DNA of 64,000 nt. Source: an uncultured Bacilli bacterium. Lineage in GTDB: Bacteria; Bacillota_I; Bacilli_A; RF39; UBA660. Shown here piece by piece: positions 9,521 through 18,849 of this stretch. The notes under the pieces were generated by a model. That model had not been told where the DNA came from. It searched no databases and was given only the letters and a program-made list of their open reading frames with translations. The stretch spans positions 96,649 to 160,648 of the forward strand of contig CAKPLP010000001.1 in NCBI GenBank assembly GCA_934167695.1. The letters run 5' to 3'. The first letter of the stretch is position 1; every line of letters starts with the position of its first letter. The translations under genes and the position numbers were made by a program.

Positions 9521-10744
9521 CTAAAACTCTACTATATAATATTTTTTCTTTCCACGTCTGATGATTATATATTTTGATGCAATAGCATTTTCTTTAGTTA
9601 ATACAAAATCTAAGTCACTTACTCTATTTCCATTAATACTAATAGATCCATTAGTTATAAACTCACGAGCTTCTCTTTTACTCTTACATATTAAACTATC
9701 AACCAAAACATCAACAAGTAATTTATCACTACTAAGATTATAAGCTTTTAATCCTTTAAAAGCCATTTCAATCTCTGCAGCAGACAAATTACTTACATCA
9801 CCACTAAATAAACTATTAGTAATATTTAAAGCCTCTTGATATGCTTCATCACCATGAATATAAGTTACAACTTCACGAGCCAAAACTTTTTGAGCAAGTC
9901 TTTTTTCAGGCTCATTTATTAAACTTTGTTCAAGATCATTTATTTCATCAACAGATAAAAATGTTAAAAATTTTAAATAATCTATAACTTTCTCATCTTC
10001 AGCATTTAATAAGAATTGATATAATTCATAAGGTGTAGTTTTTTCTTTATCTAACCAGATAGCGCCACCCTCACTTTTACCAAACTTAGTACCATCTTTT
10101 TTTGTTAAAAGTGGCATAGTAAAGCAATAAACTTCATCACCAGTTTTCTTTCTAATAAGGTCTATACCAGCTGTAATATTACCCCATTGATCTTGTCCAG
10201 CAACCTGCAAATCAACACCTCTAGTATTATGTAAATGTAAAAAATCAAGAGCTTGCAAAATCATATACGAAAATTCTGTATAAGTAATACCACTATCTAA
10301 TCTACGTCTTACAATATCTTTATCAAGCATATAATTAACATTAAAATACTTTCCATAGTCTCTTAAAAAATCTATACAATTAATATCTTTAATCCAATCA
10401 TAATTATTAACAACCTCAAAACCAAATAATTTTTCAGCCTGTTTTTTTAAACATTCAAAATTATGATTTACTTCTTCTTTAGTAATTATAGGTCTTTCAC
10501 TACTAGGACGTGGATCTCCAATAAGACCAGTCGCTCCACCCACTAATAAAATTGGATGATGACCAGCATCCTTTAATCTTTTTGATATTAAAAATGAAGA
10601 AAAGTGTCCTATATGCAAACTATCAGCAGTTGGATCAGTACCAATATAAAAAGTAAGCCCTCCATTATTCAATTTTTCTATTAAGTCCTTATTAGATATA
10701 TCTTTAATTAAACCTCTCCAGACTAATTCTTCATATAGAGTCAT
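9521..10744 (-). CDS. tyrS: Tyrosyl-tRNA synthetase
   Basis: 407 residues, class I synthetase. HIGH-type motif LHIGHFSSF near residue 44, KMSKS-type motif KFGKS, and a C-terminal S4 RNA-binding domain (SKREAREFITNGSISINGNRV). Charges tRNA-Tyr in the cytoplasm. Preceded by AGGAGGTATAATT and by a T-box leader with a UAC (Tyr) specifier, so the gene is induced when uncharged tRNA-Tyr accumulates. Confidence 0.97.
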   Translation of the reverse strand: MTLYEELVWRGLIKDISNKDLIEKLNNGGLTFYIGTDPTADSLHIGHFSSFLISKRLKDAGHHPILLVGGATGLIGDPRPSSERPIITKEEVNHNFECLKKQAEKLFGFEVVNNYDWIKDINCIDFLRDYGKYFNVNYMLDKDIVRRRLDSGITYTEFSYMILQALDFLHLHNTRGVDLQVAGQDQWGNITAGIDLIRKKTGDEVYCFTMPLLTKKDGTKFGKSEGGAIWLDKEKTTPYELYQFLLNAEDEKVIDYLKFLTFLSVDEINDLEQSLINEPEKRLAQKVLAREVVTYIHGDEAYQEALNITNSLFSGDVSNLSAAEIEMAFKGLKAYNLSSDKLLVDVLVDSLICKSKREAREFITNGSISINGNRVSDLDFVLTKENAIASKYIIIRRGKKKYYIVEF

Positions 10745-10768
10745 AATTATACCTCCTAATTTACTTAT

Positions 10769-10965
10769 AAAAAAACGACTATTTAATCCCTTAAGGACGA
10801 AATAATCGCGGTACCACCTTAATTTATAAGTACAAACTTATACACTCTTTTCCTTAACGCGGATAAACGATTTTTCTCCTAAATTGTAATTCAAACACAT
10901 ACCACTCTTATTTTTCACCAACCAATAAGTCTCTTAATATATAATATGCTTCTACTTAATTTATT
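10769..10965 (-). promoter_or_regulatory. T-box riboswitch, tyrosine, upstream of tyrS
   Basis: Minus strand shows the T-box core AAGGTGGTACCGCG (complement at 10806-10819), the Stem I apical AAGAGAC...GGTTGGTGAAAAA signature, and specifier loop GAATTACAAT with UAC (complement at 10886-10888) = Tyr. It ends in a terminator stem CGATTATTT / AAATAGTCG followed by seven T (complement at 10769-10775). The 5' limit is approximate. Confidence 0.93.
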
Positions 10966-10993
10966 CACAGAAAACTATAATAAAAATATATCA

Positions 10994-11032
10994 AAAAACA
11001 AAAGAAAATGCAATTAATATTATGCATTTTCT
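10994..11032 (-). terminator. Terminator at the end of the ytxH-like gene
   Basis: Perfect 10-bp stem AGAAAATGCA / TGCATTTTCT with a 10-base loop, followed on minus by TTTGTTTTTTGA. It overlaps the stop codon of the upstream gene and isolates it from the tyrS T-box transcript. Confidence 0.8.
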
Positions 11033-11421
11033 AATTTTTCTAATACATCTTTTGTTACATCTATTGCTTTTTGACGAACATCATTTGCAGCCTTTTCTAA
11101 AACAGGAGTTCCTTTTTCTACTGCTAAATTAACTAAATCCTCTGCTTTTTCCTTTATTTGCTCACCTTTTTTCTTAGCAATTTTCAAAACCTTTTCTTTA
11201 TCTAAATCCTCAATTTCCTTCTCTAATTCTTGAATTTTTTTCTCAAAGCTTTCTCTTACATCATCAACATCAATAGATTTAACTTGTTCAAGTAATTTCT
11301 TAAACTCCCTTTTTAAATCCTCTCTAGTTTCACTACCCTTTTTAGGAGCAAATAGAATTCCTAATCCAGTACCTACGGCAGCACCTAAAACAAATTTTCC
11401 TAATCCATTTTTTTTACTCAT
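11020..11421 (-). CDS. YtxH-like general stress protein
   Basis: 133 residues. Starts MSKKNGLGKF and has the YtxH glycine-rich segment VLGAAVGTGLGILFAPKKGSETRE, then a long amphipathic helix with strong Lys/Glu heptads. YtxH-family proteins are small membrane-associated stress proteins without a known activity. Start at ATG 11421 because AGGAGG lies about 7 bases upstream. It overlaps the end of the preceding gene by 8 bases. The pair resembles Bacillus ytxG-ytxH. Confidence 0.8.
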   Translation of the reverse strand: MSKKNGLGKFVLGAAVGTGLGILFAPKKGSETREDLKREFKKLLEQVKSIDVDDVRESFEKKIQELEKEIEDLDKEKVLKIAKKKGEQIKEKAEDLVNLAVEKGTPVLEKAANDVRQKAIDVTKDVLEKLENA

Positions 11422-11704
11422 TATTATCCTCCTCATTTTCTTTTTTTCTACCAAATATTCTAGAAATAGAATTAGTAATTGAAAAAACTAAATTCTCTGT
11501 AATAGTACAAAGTCCATCACTAGCCTTATTAACGACCATAAATAAACCATTCAATGAATTAATCTTACCTTCTACATTATCTAAAATACGATCAGCCTTA
11601 TCAATTATATTAATCACCTTTATTCCTAAAACAATTAGTACTATTAATAATATGATTCCAAATGTATATAATAATACAGATAAAATAATACTTAATTCTC
11701 CCAT
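11414..11704 (-). CDS. DUF948 / YtxG-like membrane protein
   Basis: 96 residues with an N-terminal hydrophobic helix (about residues 5-30) followed by a helical cytoplasmic tail (INIIDKADRILDNVEGKINSL) as in DUF948 proteins. Overlaps the ytxH-like gene, and the order membrane protein then YtxH is the Bacillus ytxGH arrangement. Function unknown; stress or envelope role by analogy. Confidence 0.7.
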   Translation of the reverse strand: MGELSIILSVLLYTFGIILLIVLIVLGIKVINIIDKADRILDNVEGKINSLNGLFMVVNKASDGLCTITENLVFSITNSISRIFGRKKENEEDNNE

Positions 11705-11722
11705 TTTATTCTCCTTTCATAA

Positions 11723-12778
11723 CTACTTATCATACATTGAATCAATCAGATCAAATAAATTGTCATCATCATCATTAGAACTAGTTTGATTATCAGTAGA
11801 TTCTTTCAAAAAGTCCGGTAAATCATCCTCAACTTCTTCTTTAACCTTACTTTCATTAGTAACATTATCGTAATCACTTTTTAATCTACGACCACTAGCC
11901 TTAGCTTTTTTAGCATCTATATAATCAGTATCATACTCAAGACCCAAATCTTGAAAATACTCCTCAGCATCTCCCATTGTTACTTTATCAACTTCAGGAG
12001 CATCATTATCTCTTAAATCAACCAATAATTTTTCATCTTCATCATCATCTTGATCCAAAGAATATGAATTTATATTATCTTGAATTTCGTCCGCTAAAGT
12101 TCCAAAAGCCTTACGTCTAACATCATCCACATCAATTTTTTCACTCCTAGTTACTGTAGTAAGTCTTACTTCCTTCTTTTGTTGATTTTTTATACTCTCA
12201 CCCTTATCATCAATTATACCATATATAGGAGAAATATTGGGAGAAGGTTTAAAAGCCTTTTTTTCCTTCGTTTTTTCATAATTCCCATATTCATGAGAAG
12301 TATATTTTTTAATATATTCTTTTTCTTTAGAAGTTTTATATAAGCTTACATCTTCTTTATTGGAATTAGAAGAATAATCAACACTACTATATATAGGGAC
12401 AGGTGCATCATTTAATGAATCATCCTCTAATTCAGTAACCTTAATATTAACATCATCCATAATATTAGTATTAACAATAGGTTCTGCTTCATAATCATTT
12501 ACATCAACAGTAGGAAACTCAATCGGCTTCTTTTCAGGAATAATAGGCTTTTCCTTTGGTACTTCCTTCTTTACCTCTACTGGTGAAACTATTTTTTTGG
12601 CAATAGGTTCATCATCATCCATATCATCATCATAATTAGTAAGTTTAATTTCTCGTAATACCTTTTCCTTTTTAATATTATTAACAGTCTTCTCTTTTTT
12701 AGGTTTTACAGGTTTTTCTTCAACCTCTACATATTCTTCTTCAAAAAGAGCATTTTTTAGTTTATCTATTAATTTCAT
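11723..12778 (-). CDS. Acidic, largely disordered protein with an amphipathic N-terminus
   Basis: 351 residues. N-terminus MKLIDKLKNALFEEEYVEVEE looks like an amphipathic membrane-targeting helix followed by acidic residues, similar in style to the start of SepF, but no SepF domain follows. The body is Asp/Glu/Lys/Ser-rich low-complexity sequence, so probably disordered, with a block VRRKAFGTLADEIQDNI in the middle. Sits upstream of the ytxG/ytxH-like pair and downstream of a lipoprotein on the same strand. I do not recognise a family. Confidence 0.65.
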   Translation of the reverse strand: MKLIDKLKNALFEEEYVEVEEKPVKPKKEKTVNNIKKEKVLREIKLTNYDDDMDDDEPIAKKIVSPVEVKKEVPKEKPIIPEKKPIEFPTVDVNDYEAEPIVNTNIMDDVNIKVTELEDDSLNDAPVPIYSSVDYSSNSNKEDVSLYKTSKEKEYIKKYTSHEYGNYEKTKEKKAFKPSPNISPIYGIIDDKGESIKNQQKKEVRLTTVTRSEKIDVDDVRRKAFGTLADEIQDNINSYSLDQDDDEDEKLLVDLRDNDAPEVDKVTMGDAEEYFQDLGLEYDTDYIDAKKAKASGRRLKSDYDNVTNESKVKEEVEDDLPDFLKESTDNQTSSNDDDDNLFDLIDSMYDK

Positions 12779-12790
12779 AAAAACACCTCG

Positions 12791-13468
12791 CTACTCTTCA
12801 TTAATATCAGTATTAATTATATCTTCATCCTCAAAATCATTCTTTTTACTATCATTTGAAGCACTATCATATTTCTCTATATAATCTAGATAATTAGTAA
12901 CAGACTTTTTTGTAGTAAATATATTAAAAGATTCCTCTTTATAATTAAGTACCTTATCTCCAATTATTGTTCTCAAAACATTATCATTATATTTAACAGA
13001 TGACAAAATTTCACATACATTAGCAACAACATCAGATAAACTATCTTTACTAGTATACACTTCTATTTTAACATAATTATACATAGCTTCAACAAAATAT
13101 TTATCATTTATCTCATTTATTTCAAAATAGCCACCGTTTTTATTATTAATTTTTTTAGAATAATATACATGATCATCAACTTTATATTTATTTTTTACTT
13201 TATGATAATAACTAACAACATCAACATAAATATAATACTCATTATTATAACGATCACTAAGTAAGGAATTATATTCATTTTTATCAATATATTTAAGTCC
13301 ATGTGGTATGTAATAAGAATAACCTTCAAAGACAGTATTTCTAACATTTAATTTCTGAAGAAGAATATTATCAATTAAAGAATCATAATTATTAGTATCT
13401 AATTTATTTATAGTACAACCACTAATACAAAAAGAAATAATAATTAAAATAACTAATTTCTTATGCAT
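12791..13468 (-). CDS. Putative lipoprotein
   Basis: 225 residues. Signal peptide of type II: KKLVILIIISFCISGC, with a lipobox ISGC giving a lipidated Cys at position 18. The mature part has alternating beta-type segments and a Ser/Asp/Glu-rich tail. Follows trmB on the same strand and precedes the acidic protein by 12 bases, suggesting an operon. No family recognised. Confidence 0.7.
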   Translation of the reverse strand: MHKKLVILIIISFCISGCTINKLDTNNYDSLIDNILLQKLNVRNTVFEGYSYYIPHGLKYIDKNEYNSLLSDRYNNEYYIYVDVVSYYHKVKNKYKVDDHVYYSKKINNKNGGYFEINEINDKYFVEAMYNYVKIEVYTSKDSLSDVVANVCEILSSVKYNDNVLRTIIGDKVLNYKEESFNIFTTKKSVTNYLDYIEKYDSASNDSKKNDFEDEDIINTDINEE

Positions 13469-13507
13469 ATCATCACCTACTATTATTCATTATAACAAAC
13501 TTTCTAG

Positions 13508-14131
13508 CTATTTTCTAGCTTTTAGAGCATAAATTTTATTTCCCATAGAGTTAAACTTATCTTCATATTCAGTTGTAATTAAATTAGAAAAATCTCTATG
13601 AAGATCAAAAGTAACATCATATAATGAATAACCATGTTCACTAAGAGTTTCTATAGAATAAGTATATAATGGTTCATTATCAGTGCGTAAACAAATAATA
13701 CTATTACTCTTTAAAATTGAATCATACTTATCTAAAAAAATTTTACTAGTAAGTCTTCTACGATTATGTCGAACTTTAGGCCAAGGATCAGAAAAGTTTA
13801 AATAAAGACAATCAATCTCATTCTTAAACACTTCATCTATTTCTAAGGCATTCATTCTAATAATTTTAAGATTAGGAATATCTTCTGGTATCCACAATAA
13901 AGATCGGGCAATAATATTATCTTGTTTTTCAATACCAATATAATTAATATTAGGATTTTTCAAAGCGTTTTCTACAATAAATTTTCCCCTACCCATACCA
14001 ATTTCAATATAAATAGGATTATCATTATTAAAAACACTCTTCCAAGAACCGATATAATTTTTATAATTTTTTATAACATAATTAGAACTATCTATTATAG
14101 TTTCTTTATTTTTTAAATTTCTAAGTCTCAT
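13508..14131 (-). CDS. trmB: tRNA (guanine-N7)-methyltransferase
   Basis: 207 residues. SAM-binding motif YIEIGMGRGKFI and the family motif DPWPKVRHNRRR. Methylates G46 in the tRNA variable loop. Start set at ATG 14131 (MRLRNLKNKE) because GGTGA lies 6 bases upstream and this matches the family start; a further-upstream ATG at 14233 would add a hydrophobic stretch not found in TrmB and would overlap the divergent gene. Confidence 0.95.
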   Translation of the reverse strand: MRLRNLKNKETIIDSSNYVIKNYKNYIGSWKSVFNNDNPIYIEIGMGRGKFIVENALKNPNINYIGIEKQDNIIARSLLWIPEDIPNLKIIRMNALEIDEVFKNEIDCLYLNFSDPWPKVRHNRRRLTSKIFLDKYDSILKSNSIICLRTDNEPLYTYSIETLSEHGYSLYDVTFDLHRDFSNLITTEYEDKFNSMGNKIYALKARK

Positions 14132-14202
14132 AAAATCACCATTAATATCATAACACATATTAAAACAAATTACATATAATAATACTGAAAGAGGTAAATA
14201 TA

Positions 14203-14424
14203 ATGAATAATAATATTCCATATCAAATGCCAAACTTTATGCCATATACTCCTATGCCTAATCAGAATATAAATGATGAAATAAGAAGATCTCTAGATAA
14301 AATACAAAGAGAACTAGAACATATAGAAAGAAAACTAAGTAAAATTGAAAATAATTTAAATATAAAAGAATCAAATTATTTAAGTTCAAACGTTACCAAT
14401 GAAAAAGGGCTATATATGTTATAA
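14203..14424 (+). CDS. Small Pro/Met/Asn-rich protein with a short coiled coil
   Basis: 73 residues. N-terminal 25 residues are rich in Pro, Met and Asn (PYQMPNFMPYTPMPNQN), followed by a charged helix with heptad-like spacing (IQRELEHIERKLSKIENNL). AGAGGT lies before the ATG. Similar layouts occur in small spore-coat-type proteins of Bacillota, which would fit other spore genes here, but this is only a resemblance. Followed by an AT-rich stretch containing GGCTTTTTTTTT. Confidence 0.6.
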   Translation: MNNNIPYQMPNFMPYTPMPNQNINDEIRRSLDKIQRELEHIERKLSKIENNLNIKESNYLSSNVTNEKGLYML

Positions 14425-14484
14425 AGGCTTTTTTTTTTATGAAAAAAAGGGTATAATATAAAAGAAAATGAAAGGAAAATAAAA

Positions 14485-15795
14485 ATGTACAAATTAAAAG
14501 AATTAAGCAAAGATGAATATGAAAAATTCGTAAAAAAAAATCCCTTTAAATCGCATTTTTTACAGTCATACGCATGGGGAGAATTTTCAAAAAAAAATAA
14601 AAATTTAAAACCATATTATTTAGGATTAACAAACGATAAAAACAAAATCGTAGCAAGTGCTCTATTACTAGAAAAACATTTACCATTAAATTATTCATAT
14701 TTTTACTCACCACGTGGATTTGTATTAAATTATGAAAATGAAGAAATATTTAAAGAAATGACCAACGAAATAATAAAATTTGTTAAAAAACACAAAGGTA
14801 TATTTTTAAAGATAGATCCAGATATTATTAGAAAAAGTTATAATTATAAAGATGAAGTTAATAATTTAGAATATAATCCTGATAAAATATTTAAAATGAT
14901 TACTAAAAATGGATTTAAACATTTAGGATTCACTAAAAATTTTGAAACAATGCAACCAAGATACACTTTTAGAATAGACTTAAACCAATCTTTAGAAGAA
15001 ATTGAAAGTCATTTTTCAAAAACAACAAAACAAAGAATTAATAAGGCCCAAAAATTAAAAACAATAGTAGAAATAGGAAAAGAAGAAGATTTAGATGAAT
15101 TTTATCACTTAATGACTCTAACAGAAGAAAGAAAAGACTTCGTTTCATACTCAAAAGAATATTATAAAAATCTTTATAAAATATTTAATGAAGATAATAA
15201 AATGACACTATTCTTAGGAAAAGTGAACTTAAATACCATTTTAGAAGATTTAAATAAAAGAAAAATAGAAATAAATGATGCTTTAAAAGAAATACCAACA
15301 GAAAATTTAAGTAAAAGTGCTAAAAATAAACAAAAAGAATTAATAAGACAATTAGACAAATTAAAATTAGATATAGAAAAATATGAAAAATATAAAAAAG
15401 AGTATGGTGAAAAAATAACTTTAAATGCTCATATGATTATTGAATATGGAGATAAAGCATGGGTATTATATGCAGGAAACCATAATATTCTAACAGAAAC
15501 ATATGCCAATTATAATACTTATTTAGAACATTTAAAATTCTGTAAAAATCGTGGTCTAAAAATATACGATCAATTTGGAACAATCGGAGATTTAAGAAAA
15601 GAAAATCCACGTATGGGATTACATGAATTTAAGAAAAAATTTGGAGGAGATTATATAGAATTTCTAGGAGAATTTGATTATATAACTAATAAATTTATGT
15701 ATTTCGTATTCACAAAATTAGTACCACTTTATAGAAAAATAATCCGTAATAAAACAAAAAAGGAGATAAAACATGAAATTAAGGGAAATAAATGA
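14485..15795 (+). CDS. FemAB-family aminoacyltransferase (first of a tandem pair)
   Basis: 436 residues. FemA/FemX/MurM-type protein: two GNAT-like subdomains (SHFLQSYAWGEFSK near residue 23, FYSPRGFVL near 73) split by a charged coiled-coil arm at about residues 245-310. These soluble enzymes add amino acids from aminoacyl-tRNA to the peptide stem of lipid II to build the interpeptide bridge. Overlaps the next gene by 23 bases. A TATAAT at 14452-14457 and GAAAGGA RBS precede it. Confidence 0.9.
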   Translation: MYKLKELSKDEYEKFVKKNPFKSHFLQSYAWGEFSKKNKNLKPYYLGLTNDKNKIVASALLLEKHLPLNYSYFYSPRGFVLNYENEEIFKEMTNEIIKFVKKHKGIFLKIDPDIIRKSYNYKDEVNNLEYNPDKIFKMITKNGFKHLGFTKNFETMQPRYTFRIDLNQSLEEIESHFSKTTKQRINKAQKLKTIVEIGKEEDLDEFYHLMTLTEERKDFVSYSKEYYKNLYKIFNEDNKMTLFLGKVNLNTILEDLNKRKIEINDALKEIPTENLSKSAKNKQKELIRQLDKLKLDIEKYEKYKKEYGEKITLNAHMIIEYGDKAWVLYAGNHNILTETYANYNTYLEHLKFCKNRGLKIYDQFGTIGDLRKENPRMGLHEFKKKFGGDYIEFLGEFDYITNKFMYFVFTKLVPLYRKIIRNKTKKEIKHEIKGNK

Positions 15796-17077
15796 TAAAG
15801 AATTTAAAAAAATAGCAGATAAAAGTGAACAAATATCATTTCATCAAACAAAAGAATGGGCTAATTTAAAAAAAACAAATGGTTGGATTCACTATTATGT
15901 ATCACTTGAAGATAATAAAAAAAGTAAAGCATGTACCCTATTACTTGCAAAAAAAGTCCCAATTATTAATAAATACATATTCTATTCACCAAGAGGCTTT
16001 TTAATAGATTATAAAGATAAAAAATTACTAAAAGAATTCACAACAGAAATAAAAAAATTTATTAAAGAAAAAAATGGGATTTTTGTTAAAATTGATCCTT
16101 ATGTTGCATATAAAGAACATGACAATGATGGTAATTTAATAAAAGATGGATTTGATAATTCAGACTGTTACCAGAATTTAATCAATTTAGGTTACAAACA
16201 CTTTGGATTTAATCTTATGCAAGATACTCTTCAACCAAGATGGATGCACGTTATTGATACTAAAAATAAAAGTTTAGATGAAGTTATGGAAAAAATGGAA
16301 TCCAAAACAAGACAAATCATCAGAAAAAACGAAAAATGTGGTATAGAAGTACATGAAATAAAAAAAGATGAATTGAAAAAATTCAAAGAAATTATGCAAC
16401 ACACCTCAGACAGAAGAGAATTTGTAGATAGACCATTAAAATATTATGAGAATATGTGGGACAACTTACATGAATCAGGAATATTAAAAATTATGATCGC
16501 AGAAATAAATTTTAATAAATATCAAGAAAATACAGAAAAAGAACTAAATGAAATAAAAAAAGAGTTAGAAGAAAGAATATATAAAAAAGATAATAATATT
16601 CTTAAAATGAATGAAAAAAAATTTAATCAAAAAAATAAACAAGATAAAGATTCTATAGAAAGATTAGAAAAACAATTACAAAAGATTGAAACTTATAAAA
16701 AAGAATATGGTGAAAAAACAACTCTAGGTGGAATATTATTTCTAATATATGGACAAGAAGTATTATCACTTTATGGAGGAAGTGAAGCAAAACTTATGCA
16801 ATTTCAATCAGCATACACTGTTCACTTTGAAGGTATTAAATATGCTGTAGAACATAATTATGATAGATATAATTTTTACGGTATAACAGGAGATTTTAAT
16901 GAAAATAATCCATTATATGGACTATACCTATTCAAAAAAAGTTTTGGAGGAACAGTAGTAGAACTAATTGGAGAATTTGACTTAATAATTAATAAACCAT
17001 TATATTATTTATATAAAGTAGCATTTAAAACATATCATAATATTAAAAACCTAAAACAAAAAATAAAAGGAAATTAA
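15773..17077 (+). CDS. FemAB-family aminoacyltransferase (second of the pair)
   Basis: 434 residues, paralogue of the preceding gene with the same layout: ISFHQTKEWANLKK at the N-terminus, FYSPRGFLIDY, a long coiled-coil arm (about residues 245-310), and a C-terminal half with SLYGGSEAKLMQF. AAGGAG lies before the ATG, which is inside the end of the first gene, so the two are translated together. Two paralogues suggest a bridge of at least two residues, each enzyme adding one (inference from the Fem/Mur pairs known in cocci). Confidence 0.9.
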   Translation: MKLREINDKEFKKIADKSEQISFHQTKEWANLKKTNGWIHYYVSLEDNKKSKACTLLLAKKVPIINKYIFYSPRGFLIDYKDKKLLKEFTTEIKKFIKEKNGIFVKIDPYVAYKEHDNDGNLIKDGFDNSDCYQNLINLGYKHFGFNLMQDTLQPRWMHVIDTKNKSLDEVMEKMESKTRQIIRKNEKCGIEVHEIKKDELKKFKEIMQHTSDRREFVDRPLKYYENMWDNLHESGILKIMIAEINFNKYQENTEKELNEIKKELEERIYKKDNNILKMNEKKFNQKNKQDKDSIERLEKQLQKIETYKKEYGEKTTLGGILFLIYGQEVLSLYGGSEAKLMQFQSAYTVHFEGIKYAVEHNYDRYNFYGITGDFNENNPLYGLYLFKKSFGGTVVELIGEFDLIINKPLYYLYKVAFKTYHNIKNLKQKIKGN

Positions 17078-17094
17078 AAATCCTTTTATTTTTT
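17062..17094. terminator. Bidirectional terminator between femAB pair and flippase gene
   Basis: Perfect 10-bp stem AATAAAAGGA / TCCTTTTATT, 9-base loop, followed by TTTT on plus; A-rich on the other side. It overlaps both convergent stop codons. Confidence 0.8.
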
Positions 17095-18777
17095 ATTTGA
17101 TTTAAATTTTAAAACTATTTTGTCAATAAATTCTTTACCAAAAATTCTATTTATTGTACCAGTTTTATAAGTAACAACAAAATAAATTAAAGCACCAATT
17201 ATTGTATATAATGCAATTATTAAAACATTTAAAAGACGTGAAGAAACAACAGAAGGACAAACAAACCTAAGAAGTAATAAACCAACAATCATTAAAAGTG
17301 AAGCTAATATAATATTTAAAATCTCTTTAAATGTATCTTTATAACTTACTTCATATTTTTTATGAAGAGAATACATACATATCATTAAAGATACAAAATA
17401 TCCTAATATAGTAGCAGTAATAGAACCATAAAAAGCAGGAATACTCATATTAGAGAATGCAATCATTAACTTTACATTTAATAAAGCTTTGAACAAAGCA
17501 CCTGTAAATAAACTTATAAATACCGTTTTATAATCCTTTAAAACTTGAACAATAGTAACTGCAGTTGTATAAGCAGACATAAAAAGTGCAATAAAAACAA
17601 AATATTTAAAAACAACAGCACCATATTTACTAGCTCCATAAAAAACCATCCATACTGGACTAGCAAGCATACTAAGTCCAATAGTCATTGGAATCGTTAA
17701 AAATAAAAGTACTTGAAAAGTCTGATTTATTTTATGATTAATATCCTTTTTATTTCCTACAACAAAACTAGCTGTCAAATTAGGAATCAAACTAACTATA
17801 ACACCAGTTGAAACAGAAGAAATAATCATATTAAACTTATTACCCCACGTAGAAATAATACTCATAATACTTTCAGCATCTTTTGTAGAATAATTAAGTG
17901 TACTCCCCAATGTTTTAACAACAGTAGTCATATCAATAAAGTCATATAAAGATTTAAAAATATCTATCATTATAAAAGGCAAAGAATACCAAAAAATCTT
18001 CTTAAGAATAGCTTTGTTAGTAATAACAGGTTCCTTTACTTTTAAGGTCTTCTCTTCAATTAATTTTTTATTACGATGAACAATATCTAATAAATAAAAA
18101 TATGCTACAAAAGCTCCAGCCGTTGCTCCAAATACTGCAATTCCAACAGCAGTTTCTAAAGACTGATGAAATACCTTTAAAGATAAATAACTACCAAATA
18201 TGATAATTGCAACTCTAACAATTTGTTCAATTACATTAGAAATAGAACTAGGAGTAAGATATTTATGTCCCTCTAAATATCCTCTATAAATACTCAATAA
18301 TGGAACAACAATAATAGCCGTAGAAATAACTCTTATAACCAAAGTAACTTGTTCAAGAGTATTACCACCCTTCAAATCTCCTAAAATAGCTTGACTAATA
18401 TTAGGGGCAAAAATAAATAAAACTACAAAAGCAATAAGCCCCATAACAATAGATAAATTTTTTCCTAACTTAAAAGCTCGTTCTTTAGCATCATAATACC
18501 CTAAAGTTTGATACTCACTAATAATTTTACTAATGGCTAATGGAATACCAGCACTTGATATACCTAAAAATAAAGAATATATAGTATATGCATATCCATA
18601 TAAAGCACCACCCTGCTCTTTAACAACAGCATGAAATGGTATTACATAAATAATTCCCAATATTTTACTAATTACAATACCAAGCGTTGAAATAAACGCT
18701 CCTTGCAAGAAAGTATTTTTAACAAGAACTTTCTTATCATGTATTTCCTTATTTTTATCCACCTTTTTATTTTTCAT
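17086..18777 (-). CDS. MurJ/SpoVB-type lipid-linked oligosaccharide flippase
   Basis: 563 residues with about 14 membrane helices. Start of the domain NTFLQGAFISTLGIVISKILG and the ALYGYAYTIYSLFLGISSAGIP segment are typical of the Bacillota MOP-superfamily group that contains MurJ (YtgP) and SpoVB. Flips lipid II or another lipid-linked saccharide across the membrane. Lying next to two FemAB genes, which act on lipid II, favours a peptidoglycan role. Which subgroup (vegetative MurJ or sporulation SpoVB) cannot be settled by eye. Start at ATG 18777 by the AAAGGAAG upstream. Confidence 0.85.
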   Translation of the reverse strand: MKNKKVDKNKEIHDKKVLVKNTFLQGAFISTLGIVISKILGIIYVIPFHAVVKEQGGALYGYAYTIYSLFLGISSAGIPLAISKIISEYQTLGYYDAKERAFKLGKNLSIVMGLIAFVVLFIFAPNISQAILGDLKGGNTLEQVTLVIRVISTAIIVVPLLSIYRGYLEGHKYLTPSSISNVIEQIVRVAIIIFGSYLSLKVFHQSLETAVGIAVFGATAGAFVAYFYLLDIVHRNKKLIEEKTLKVKEPVITNKAILKKIFWYSLPFIMIDIFKSLYDFIDMTTVVKTLGSTLNYSTKDAESIMSIISTWGNKFNMIISSVSTGVIVSLIPNLTASFVVGNKKDINHKINQTFQVLLFLTIPMTIGLSMLASPVWMVFYGASKYGAVVFKYFVFIALFMSAYTTAVTIVQVLKDYKTVFISLFTGALFKALLNVKLMIAFSNMSIPAFYGSITATILGYFVSLMICMYSLHKKYEVSYKDTFKEILNIILASLLMIVGLLLLRFVCPSVVSSRLLNVLIIALYTIIGALIYFVVTYKTGTINRIFGKEFIDKIVLKFKSNKK

Positions 18778-18849
18778 TAAATTAAGCACTTCCTTTATAA
18801 ATACAATCTAAATAATTGTATCATAAAATATATTTATTTTTCAACATCA

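Noticed and set aside
14405..14435. Terminator after the small Pro-rich gene (GGCTTTTTTTTT)
   Set aside because: The T run is there but I could not find a convincing GC stem in front of it.
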